Source: Niebla homalea
Lineage: Eukaryota; Ascomycota; Lecanoromycetes; Lecanorales; Ramalinaceae
NCBI GenBank assembly: GCA_019925105.1
Contig: JAHGAU010000023.1
Span: forward strand, 372,001-436,000
Length of the DNA stretch: 64,000 nucleotides
Direction: 5' to 3'
The position numbers and the translations under genes were made by a program. The notes beneath the pieces were generated by a model. That model did no database searches. It was not told the origin of the DNA and saw only the letters and a list, made by a program, of their open reading frames with translations. Each line of letters begins with the position of its first letter. The first letter of the stretch is position 1. This document shows, piece after piece, positions 54,434 through 64,000 of this stretch.

Positions 54434-55320
54434 GCCTCAGCTCGAACAATTCCAATCTTAAAGTGGGAGATTAATTCTAAGCGGGATATCTAGGCACCGA
54501 AGATCTGCTCGCAAGAATTATCAATATCAACCCCCACCCCCTTTCCTTCCCCTCCCCAATGATATAGCATTGCGACGTTCATACTTTGCTTGCGCGCAGT
54601 ATCTCGTTTTGAAAACATGCTTCCTCTTCTCCTTTCTACTCTTCCTGCATATCCTCCATGGCTGTGGCTCCAATCTCAGATCTTGTGAAGCCGTCGTTTT
54701 GTTTTCGAAGCTATCCTGTGCAGTGGGCTCTCCTTGCAAAACTTTTTTCGCAAGAAACCCAGCAAAATCAAGCGTTGAAGCCACCAACCAAGCCCATTGC
54801 ATGATAGCTCTTACCGTATTGAGCCAAAGGGTCAGGTCCTGTCACTGCTGTGTCATCCGATGTCTTAGCAAGCACGATTGGTATGGTACTAGCATCCGGT
54901 TGATTACGGTGATGACGACCCAGATTAGGGCCACGATCCGCGCTTTCCAACTTATGGCTTGCTTTCCTCTGGGCGTCACGAGCTTTCTAGCTGCTTGTAC
55001 GCTAAGCAACATCTAATCGTAAGTGTTGAAGCACGCCTGGCTCGACCGAGCTCACGGCACTCCATCATCCTCTGGCATCATTATGATTAAATCCTCTCGA
55101 GAACCTTTACCAACAGCCTAACCAAGTGGATCGTCCATGTTCCCCAACCAGTAGTACCTGCTGCGTACTGGAGTCGAGTCAGGGTTGCGATACCATAGGT
55201 CGTGTACTGTCATTCTTGTAATACAGGGATGCCATCTCATGAAATTCATCAACTATTCAGCTCCGCATAGGATCAACAGACGGGAGACTTTTACTGGATT
55301 GGCTGTTTCTACTCTATGGC
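54434..55320. other. Intergenic region
   Basis: About 890 bp with no supported gene. Isolated copies of the motif CGCAAGAA occur near 54508 and 54748, before the tandem array that begins at 55321. Confidence 0.45.
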
Positions 55321-55456
55321 TTTCGCAAGAATATTTTTGCTTTCACAAGAATACTAGGTTTTTCGCAAGAATCCTATAGCTTTCGCAAGAATCCTCTTTC
55401 GCAAGAGTACAATTCTTCTCGCAAGAATTAGTCACTTTTCGCAAAACGCAGCGTTG
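55321..55456 (+). repeat. 20-bp minisatellite, about seven units
   Basis: Units start at 55321, 55341, 55361, 55381, 55397, 55417 and 55437. Consensus is TTTCGCAAGAATCCTATAGC, with the first ten bases far better kept than the last ten; one unit is 16 bp. The array ends about 218 bp before the start codon of the secreted Cys-rich gene. Period 20 is close to two helical turns, which would place every TTTCGCAAGA core on one face of the DNA. Confidence 0.8.
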
Positions 55457-55522
55457 TAACAGAGGCCTGCGTCGACAAAGGACCACATTCATTAGCTTTA
55501 CCCGTCATTGAAATATTTTATG

Positions 55523-55528
55523 TATAAA
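55523..55528 (+). promoter_or_regulatory. TATA-box candidate for the Cys-rich gene
   Basis: TATAAA lies 146 bp before the ATG at 55674, between the minisatellite and the gene. A pyrimidine-rich stretch follows it, as in strong fungal promoters. Confidence 0.45.
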
Positions 55529-55673
55529 GAGCAGCATACTCTCCTCCAAAATCCCTTTTCCATCACTATCGGTGGACTTTTTCCTCTTGAATAATACCAG
55601 TCTAGCCATTACCCATCTCATCAACGAGCCCAAACCAAGCACTCTCTTCAAAAGCCTCATCGTCAATTCAATC

Positions 55674-55999
55674 ATGCAGCTTCAGATCCTCTTTGCCGCT
55701 ATCGTCGCCCTGGGCGCGACCGCCTTGCCCGAGGCAATTCCTGAATTGCTCGAGACCCGTGCTCAATGCATCGGTGGAATCCACAAGGTCGGAGCCGGCT
55801 GTGCTCCCAACCACAGGGGCAAGACCAGCTGTTCCGCCGACCACAAATATGTGGTAAGTAGCGTTGTCCTTCGGCCGCGAAGTTAAGGAGAGGTTGATCA
55901 TCGATGCAGATTCAATGTGTGGGCGATGATCCAACCTGGAAGCTTGGCGACAAGTGCACTAATGGGTACTGCCAAAGCTCAAACTGTATTTGCGTATAA
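55674..55999 (+). CDS. Small secreted eight-cysteine protein (effector candidate)
   Basis: Exons 55674-55853 and 55910-55999 encode 89 aa across a 56-nt intron (GTAAGT donor, GATGCAG acceptor). The N-terminus (MQLQILFAAIVALGATALPE) is a strong signal peptide, cleaved near 16-18. A short acidic pro-segment then runs to LLETR at 25-29, a possible processing site. The mature part of about 60 residues holds eight Cys at 32, 43, 53, 63, 76, 81, 86 and 88. These are enough for four disulfides, including the close pair CIC at the C-terminus. I do not recognise a named family. Size, secretion and Cys density are those of fungal effectors, antifungal peptides or hydrophobin-sized surface proteins. The hydrophobin CC doublets are absent. 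The gene sits about 200 bp from a large RIPped AT-rich block. Function is inference only. Confidence 0.75.
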
Positions 56000-57165
56000 A
56001 GAGATGGGACGATCATGGGGGAGACAGGGTGGTGGTATAAGGGTTTATCTGTGCACGGATAGACTTGAATTCGCGGCTTCATGTCTTCCTTATTCGTACA
56101 TTTTTAAGCTGTTAGCAGATACTGGTAGTGATAAGGTGGTGACGGAGGAGAAAGTTTTCATATTACCTTGGCTAGATTGATAGCTGTCCTTTCATTGAAA
56201 TACTTAACCCGGGTTAAAACATATCAACTTATTCGATTTAACAGAATTCCAGTTAATCCAACGAATTTATTCTTAATATGTATACGGATAACTTATAAAA
56301 TATCAGCCTGGGTGCAGGCATGGTGGTGGTGTTGCATGGACCGAGTATTACTGAGCCGTCATACGAGCGGTGCCAAAACACTATTATAGCGCGTATAGAT
56401 ATTATTGCCTGGCCGTATATCTTATATTAGCCGGGTATTTTATGTAGATAATATTATGCTTTTTAAATAAATTAAATATAATCTATATATATATTATTTA
56501 CTTTATTATAAATTTATATTAGATATTAACCTTTTGGATTATATGGCGATGAATAAAGGGACCCCAGAGGTCCTAAACGATACGTATACGTATAGCTTAA
56601 GTAATAAAAAGGTTAATACCTTAATAACGATAAATATAAGTAATATAATAATTAAGAATAAAAGAATATACGGGTAAATAACCTATATTAATAAAAACAA
56701 TAGGAAATCGTATAAATAGGGTATTAATAATACGATAAACAATCGTTTAATTAAATAAAAGAATTATGGTTAATAAGATATATATAAAAGGACGTATAAA
56801 ACGCGTAAAAAAATAATAGGTAAAAAGGGCGTTAAGGGAATTAAGGCGGCGGTAACGGTAAAAAGAAAAAGCGATAAATATACGTAAAATAAATATAATA
56901 TTAACGGTATTAAAAATATATAAAACAAAGATAAAAGTAATAAAAGCGATAAATTTATAAATAATTAAAAACAAGGAATTAAAAAATATATTAAATATAA
57001 AAAAAAATTAAAATAAAAAAAGAAGCAGTAAGGGCTTTAAACGGGCTATTTATAACGGAATGAATAATTATTATATTAAAAACTTAATTGATACTATAAG
57101 TAAAGTTATAAAGAATAAACGACTTCTTTATAAAAGTAAAACCAAAATTAAAGGAATTAAAATAT

Positions 57166-57327
57166 TGTCACGGTATGGACCATGGGAGGATTCCTTGGCA
57201 CGGACCGGGCTTACCTTGTTCCGTTACTTGGTATGCGCACATAAATATCTTACCTACCATTTATTTAGATAACTGATCATTTATACATTTATTACTTTAT
57301 TATTATATATACTGTATTCTCGTAATA
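57166..57327 (+). repeat. Left LTR
   Basis: 162 bp, same length as the right LTR. All differences I could find between the two are transitions. Preceded by AATAT. Confidence 0.82.
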
Positions 57328-59061
57328 AATAATAGTAATAACATTAAGTTTATACGTTTTGAGTATAACCTTTAACTGCCTTACTATAAGGTAATAACGT
57401 TATAGCTTTTATATAAACCGCGTTAAACGTACTCCTTTAATACTTAACTTATTGATTCCTTTAAAAGGCCTTTTAACGTTTTTAAATTAAATTATTATCT
57501 TATCGTCTTATATTAAAAGATAAATAAGGTCGTATTATCCGCTTCAAATAAATATTTTAACCTCCGTAAGAATCTTAAAAGAAGTTAATAAAGTAAAAGT
57601 CTTTAAAAATAATTAAGGAAATATTTAAATCGCTTTTTAAGTAAATTATAATTATAACTATATAGTTTATTACTATAGATATAAAGATAAATAATATATA
57701 AAATAAAATTGTTACTTTTAAAGCTGGATTAAAATTACCTTATTATAAGTAATATAAAGATTTAATATAGGAGCCTCCCTTAAATATAGATATAAATCCC
57801 CTTATTAAATAGTTAAAGAGCAAAAAGAAAAATAAGGAAAAAAAGAAAAAGAAATCTATATCCTTAATAATTACTTTAAAAAAAGACCGCTTCCGCGTTA
57901 AAGAACTTGGGTACTTTAATGGCACCGGTAACGTCTATACCTTTATTAAAAGACTTAAAACCGTTAATAGTATTAAATTTATTAAGTTTATTAAAGATTA
58001 TTTTATCCTTTCCTTTATAAATCTGAATAAATTAAATAAAACCTATAATTAATAGACTTTAAAAATAAATAACGTAATTCAGAAAAAGCTACTTAATAAT
58101 AATGAAATAGATCTTCTTAATAACGTACTTATATTACGGTTTTAAATACCGGAGTATTAGTTCCTTAATTAACTGAATTAAATACGGTATATATGTAAAA
58201 ACGCTATAAATAAAAAGCCTATAATAGCCTTTAATAATTAAATCATAACTCTTATTAAATAATTAAAGTAAAAAAGTGACTTATAGCTAACCTTTATTAA
58301 ATTCGAACCTTCTTTATAAAATATTTTACTATACCTTATTAACGATAACGATATAAACCACTTTATAACTTAAGTATAGGTTCGTTAAATAATACAATAT
58401 AAATAATACCGTACTTATAATAAGATATTAAATATTACTATTAATAATTATAATCGTAATAAATAGTTTAATCGTAATTAACGTCCTTACCCATTTTATA
58501 ATAACTACTTAAATTAAGGCCCTTACCTAGGTTAAAAGTTCCTTACCGTAAATTACGTAAATACGTCAGTATACCAGGCCGAGATCGATAACGATAACCC
58601 TGGTCTCTTCCTTTACGTCCTTAATGATAACGTCCCTAAATATATTAAAGTTAACTTCGGTAATATTTATTAAAAAGGTTATGATTTTATTAATAAATAA
58701 AAGTATTATTAATAAGCTTATAAGCTATTTAAGTAATAGTACCTTTAATATACGACTTAAGAATACCTTAAAGATTACGTTTTTAAGTAATTTAACTTAA
58801 TCGTAATCCTTAAATTTATAACATTTTCCGGATAGATTACAATAATCTTACGGTTTATATTTTTCTTGATTTTTTGGCTTTTTCAAAATACGATTTTATT
58901 ACCCTTTATTTCTTAATAATTATATATAGGAATAGCGTTATCCATATACTTAAGGCTTACTTTTAATTACCTTTATTACTGAGGTTATTAAAATTCGTAA
59001 TATTTTATAATAAATATATCGCGATAAGGACGTCGCTTTTTTCTCTTTTTTATGGGTATGT

Positions 59062-59223
59062 TATTACGGTATAAACCATAGGAGGATTCCTTGGCACGGA
59101 CCGGGCTTACCTTATTCCGTTGCTTAACATACGCACATAGATATCTCACCTACCACCCACTTAGATAGCTGATCATTCATACATTTATTACTTTATCACC
59201 ATGCATACCGCATTCTCGTGACA
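59062..59223 (+). repeat. Right LTR
   Basis: 162 bp direct copy of the left LTR, ending CGTGACA and followed by AATAT. Confidence 0.82.
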
Positions 59224-59257
59224 AATATTTTAAAAAAGCTTAAAAAATAATAATAAA

Positions 59258-59400
59258 GTGTTGGTATATGGACCAAAAAGTATAATAATAATCAATGATA
59301 ATTCTACCTAAATGCAAATGGGATCCTAAGGATTATCTGTCCTCTACGTATAAAGAGTATCCTATACTTATAAATGCTCCCGCGTATCTTTTATACTATA
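59258..59400 (+). repeat. Possible LTR fragment of a Copia-like element
   Basis: A GC-richer stretch begins TGTTGGTATATGGACC, a start seen in many Copia LTRs, and leads into RIPped DNA. No second copy was found inside the window, so the assignment is tentative. Confidence 0.25.
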
Positions 59401-62400
59401 TATATATATAATAAATATTATTAAAGGAAAAAAAGCTATTATTTATAATAACGTTTACCTTAATATATTAATATAAATATTAATATTTATTAATATATTA
59501 TATTCCTTATATCCTATATATTTATATTAAATCTTACTTAATTTTACGGGGGCGGCTGCGATTATACTTAAGACGGAACGTATATAGAAAAACAATAAAT
59601 AATAAAGATATTACTTTAATAAACGTTAATAATTACAATAAAATAAGATAAAATTTATTACGGCGGGTAATAATAACGTTATTAAATTCAGGATATATAA
59701 TATAAAATTTACGTAATAAGTTTAAGTATAACTTTAATAACGGAAACTTATTATTATATTTTGTACTTTAAATAACTTATTTAATTAAATATTTATTATC
59801 TTTTTCTTTATAAATAATTCTTTTAATAATATATTCTTCTTTATTCTCGGAATTAAATTTAAAAACGGGTAACGCGTTACGGTTAAGTTATTTATTAAAA
59901 AGGTTTTTTATTAAGTTATTAATTAACTTAAATATATTAATTAAAATAACTAATATTATTTTTATATTAATAAATAATTTGGGCTTATATATAAAATAGT
60001 TGATTTTCTTAATAATAATAAAAAGTTTAATACGTTATTAATATAATTTATAAATTTTAATGCCGGAAATATTATATTTATAGTATAACTTTACATAAAT
60101 TAAATTATTAATATTAAATTAAATTTATTCATAACTTTAATTATATTAGAATTTAATTATTATTTATATAAATTTTAACGCGTTTTATATTTCTTTACGG
60201 TTCTATAATTAAAGTATATTATATTTAGGAATTAAAGAGATTATTAAAGAATTTAAAGGGTTACGGATATTTATATTATAATAAATTTTATTTAAAATGA
60301 ATTTAATTAATGTTAACTTTAAATTATTTAAAATATTTCAAATATATAAGATAATATTTATTTGATTATAATCCGGATATATAATTACGAAATAACGTAA
60401 TATAATCTTAACCGTTTAATTAATTCGTTTTAATTAACTATTAATTTAAAAGTAATATACGCTGGATATAAAAATATAAATATTTAATTCTTTAAATATG
60501 GATTTTTAAAATATAAAGATAAATTTACGATTTTATTTAATATAATATTAAAGGGATTTCCTTATTTTTATGTCATTAATTCGGTTAATAATAATTTTAC
60601 TTAATTATTAACCTTAGATTTAATATTATTAAGGAGTAAAAATACCTATTTAAAGAACTTATCGGTAATAATAAAGACTATATTATAATTATATTAATTG
60701 AATAAAATAATAATAAAGTTTATATAAATTATATAAAAAATAATTAATAAGCTTAAAATTAATTAAAGTAATTTATACAATATATTTTTTTAATTTAATT
60801 TAAATTATATTTAAGGTAATATATAATATATTTCTATAGCTATTTAATTAACTTGGGTAAATATATTAAGATTATTAATTTATTATAATCGGTTAAAGTT
60901 ATTATATAATAAATTATTATATACTTATTGAAAAATTATCCTTTTAAGTTTATTAAGTATATATAATCGTAATAAATAATTAGCCGATTTTAAGTTATAA
61001 ATAAGGTTATTTTTTAATATAAAGTATAATTTAATTTTTATATTTTATAAATTTAATTCCTTCGTAATTATTAAGATTTTTCATAATTTTATTTATATTT
61101 TATTTTTTATATATTTTTTTTTAATTTATTTTTTAAATTCTTTTAAAATATAAATATAATAAAAGGTAATTAATTTATTATTGTTTATATTATTAAGAAT
61201 TCCGATCTTTATAAATAAACTTTACGTATTATTAATTAATCGTAAAAGTATATTAAGAAGAATAATTATTAACTTTAACTTATAGCGTAATAAAATATTA
61301 AATATTAATAAATATTATAATACGTAAATTAAGCGGGAATTAAGCTTATTAATTATAAAGATCTTTAAATTTATTTGTTTAGAAATATTAATAATTATAT
61401 TATAATCCGTAAAAATTATATAATTAAATTTATAATAATTTATTTTAATTAAGTATTTAATTTTACGTATAACTTAAATTATATTTATAGTTTTTAACTC
61501 CGTAAGTTAATAATTTTTCTTAATTATATTTAAGCTTTTATTAAGGAATATTATTAATTATACTTTATTACGTATAATTTTTAATAAATTATTAATCTTT
61601 ATAATACTATAAGGTAATAAGTTACCCTTAATATAATATATTATAATTATAATATTTAATTCCTTTAATATATTAATATTAATAAATAGCGGTTAATTAA
61701 GATTATAATATATAAGAAATAACGGTTTTAAAACCGCGTTTTTTAAATCCTTAAAAGTATAATTTTTTTCTTAAATAAAAATAAACTTAATTTAAGATAT
61801 TTTTTATTTATAACGTAAATTAATATATTTTAAATTAATTTTTTTAATCTATAATAAAGGAGGTTTTACGTACTTAGAACGGAATAATATATTAAGTATA
61901 ATTCTTTACTCCGATACGTAATTAATTTATAAAATTAAGGAAGTTTTTTAAATTTCTTAATAAATCGGGAAATTTAAGGTTTTAAATAGCCTTAATTTTA
62001 TGATTAAATATAAATACTTTCAAAGAATTAACTTAATAATTAAGGAGCTTAATTATAAAATAATCAATAAATAATTTTATTAATAAAAAATCTATACGTT
62101 TATCTTTAAGAATTTAAAAAACTTAACGTAAATAAATAATATATTCTTTTAATAAATAATTAAAAATAATTATATTATTTAAAATGTTTATATAAAATCT
62201 TATATTAAACGTAATATATTATTTATTTATCTTTATATATATAGAAAATTATTTTTAAAGTTCATTAACATAATTAAAGATTCCTTTTAACCCTTATAAA
62301 AGATAATATAAAGTTTATATTAATTAAATCTACGTATAAGAAATTAATAGAAATAACCGTAAGTATTAATTATAATAATATATTTATAACTTAAGAAAAG

Positions 62401-64000
62401 ATGAGAAGGGATAAAAGAGCAAAAGTGATGAAATAGCAGGTAATAATGGAGTGCAATTGAAAATGGGCTGTAGCCCCCATATAAGTTAATAAAGTATAAA
62501 TTTCTTACTATAGTAATCCGTTATATCCTTCCTTCATAAAGTATATATAAATCGATTTTACCCTTAATTACCCCTTTTAGTATTTCTATTTTTCCATATA
62601 TTTATCTATAAGTTTTATATTTTTATACTTTCCCTTTTTTTAACTCCCTTTATAATAAAGTACTGCCTTTAATATTATTATACTTTAGATCATATTATAC
62701 CTATTTATATATATTTTAATTACTTATTTAATCGTTTATAATATTTATTATATAATTTAACTTATTATAAGTATAAAAGGCCAGAAAATATTAATTTAAT
62801 AATTATTTAGCTTTTACTTTTTATATAATAAATTTACTTTTTTAATATTACGTATTATCAATAAATAATCCCTATTTTTTAACGCCGTTTATATATATAT
62901 TTATTTACTTTTCTTATAGTTTTACTCTTAAGACTTATTTAATAATAATAGATGAATATATTAAGATTTAATTTTCTTAAAAACCCCTCTCGTTTTATTA
63001 TTTTAACTTATTAATAATGGTAATTTCGGTATTTTTTGTTTATTTATTTTAGGGCTTGGATTGCTTATATTCATATTTTCTTTAAGTATAATATACTTAA
63101 TTTATATAAAAGTATAACGCGTTTTACTCCGTTTATTAAAAGATTATAAATACCGCCCTTTATAAGGATTGGACCTTACGACCGGTTATTCTTTATTTTT
63201 ATTTTTTTTATTCGTATATTTTTAATATTTCTTTTAATCCCGTTATTATTAAGTATATCTTAAGTAAGTTTACTATATAACTTTAAGTACGTTTTAAGAA
63301 AACTTAATCGTTTAAGTATACTTTATTAAAATTTTATTTTATAGATTTTAATGTTTTTCTCTATTAACGTATGAAATAATATTATATATAATTATTTAAT
63401 TTATACCTATTTATTAATATTATTTCTATATCGGTTTATTATATTAATCTTAAGAAAGTAATTAAAAAAGATAATGGTTTATTATAGTTATTACTACTTA
63501 TATATTATTACTTAAAAAAACAAAAAAAGAAGAAAAAATAAAATGGTTATCTATTAATCTTTAAATAGCTTTTTAATTTTTATATAAACTTTTTTAATGC
63601 TTAATATTATACTTAATAACGTTTATTAAAGGTATATCTTTTATTATAACTTTTAATATTTACTTTTACTTATTTATATATTTTTCTTTTAATTAATTAA
63701 TATATTAAGTATTTTCAAAGCTATATTTACTTATAAATAAAAGACTTTTTTATATTCTCTTAATCTTCTGCGTACGATCGTCCTAATATAAGCATTTTTA
63801 AAAGGTATGTTAAAAGGGGTTCCTTTTAAACGTAATAATATTGCTTATTATCTTTATTAAATTCCGTTTTTACTAATCCTGTTAACGAATAGAACGTTAA
63901 TGGTAACGTCCAATTATTTACTTATTTATTAATTTTACCGTATAACTATTTACTTTATCCTTTTCGTTTATTTATCTTCTTTATTTTCTTTTATTCCTTT

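Larger units (their letters stand above)
57166..59223 (+). mobile_element. LTR retroelement relic, 2058 bp, with gag remnant
   Basis: Two direct 162-bp LTRs (57166-57327 and 59062-59223) bound a 1734-bp interior. The element is flanked by the exact 5-bp duplication AATAT (57161-57165 and 59224-59228). The best-kept LTR ends are TGTCACG and CGTGACA, a perfect seven-base inverted pair. The interior is RIPped, but a plus-strand segment around 57875-57970 still reads RFRVKELGYFNGTGNV and FIKRLK, similar in style to the capsid (gag) region of fungal Gypsy-type elements. No reverse transcriptase fits in the remaining length, so the element was non-autonomous (gag-only or internally deleted). Confidence 0.8.
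56200..64000. repeat. AT-rich block of RIP-degraded repeats
   Basis: From about 56200 to the end of the window the DNA is overwhelmingly A/T, with frequent TA steps, stops in all frames and no intact gene. It looks like an AT isochore of fungal genomes, made of transposon copies mutated by RIP. One younger LTR element (57166-59223) and a few GC-richer islands stand out (around 56310-56390, 59258-59400 and 62395-62480). No single old element could be delimited by eye. Confidence 0.8.

Noticed and set aside
56747..57272. Short ORFs in AT-rich DNA (for example one rich in Ile/Phe)
   Set aside because: Composition alone produces them; they overlap RIPped repeat sequence or LTR and have no start context.
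1..64000. Secondary-metabolite cluster, CRISPR array or prophage-like system
   Set aside because: No PKS, NRPS or terpene-synthase signature, no regularly spaced direct repeats with unique spacers, and gene structure is eukaryotic throughout.

Overview
The window is nuclear DNA of a filamentous ascomycete (Pezizomycotina, most likely Dothideomycetes; the class is an inference). Genes carry 45-100 nt introns with GT...AG ends and CTNAC/CTRAY branch sites. Single-copy genes lie next to very AT-rich blocks with the marks of repeat-induced point mutation (RIP), and a HET-domain gene is present. No rRNA, CRISPR or convincing tRNA gene was seen. Exon joins below were worked out by hand from frame, splice signals and family conservation, and every spliced CDS length was checked to be a multiple of three.

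Layout. 0.8-6.1 kb: minus-strand accessory genes, a multi-pass membrane protein and a 1030-aa HET protein with a membrane C-terminus. 6.2-7.2 kb: a 0.92 kb element bounded by 96-bp inverted repeats. 7.3-36.7 kb: housekeeping block with a fatty-acid-hydroxylase-like protein, RPL6, RPN13, an uncharacterised fungal protein, an alpha/beta hydrolase with a C-terminal frameshift, MAK21/NOC1, GCV1, an amino-acid permease, an SV2-like MFS transporter, RPL9, a secreted six-Cys protein, a membrane-anchored glutaredoxin and a mitochondrial hotdog thioesterase. 37.2-42.0 kb: a RIP-degraded inverted-repeat transposon with a younger miniature LTR element nested in it. 42.1-54.4 kb: VMA5, APS kinase, an unknown membrane protein, VPS9, an ASNSD1-type asparagine-synthetase homologue and a TPR-like fungal protein. 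55.3-56.0 kb: a 20-bp minisatellite upstream of a small secreted eight-Cys protein, an effector candidate. 56.2-64.0 kb: a long AT-rich block of RIPped repeats holding a second nested LTR element.

Most genes serve core functions (ribosome, proteasome, ribosome assembly, one-carbon and sulfur metabolism, vacuole and endosome) and do not form a pathway cluster. The accessory content (HET, secreted Cys-rich proteins, transposons) sits near the edges of repeat-rich DNA. The most notable observations are the nested, transition-only LTR pairs with intact 5-bp target duplications, the transposon ending 147 bp before the VMA5 start codon, the hydrolase whose catalytic His codon is out of frame by one base in a G run, and the Cys-rich secreted gene with its minisatellite next to the AT-rich block.
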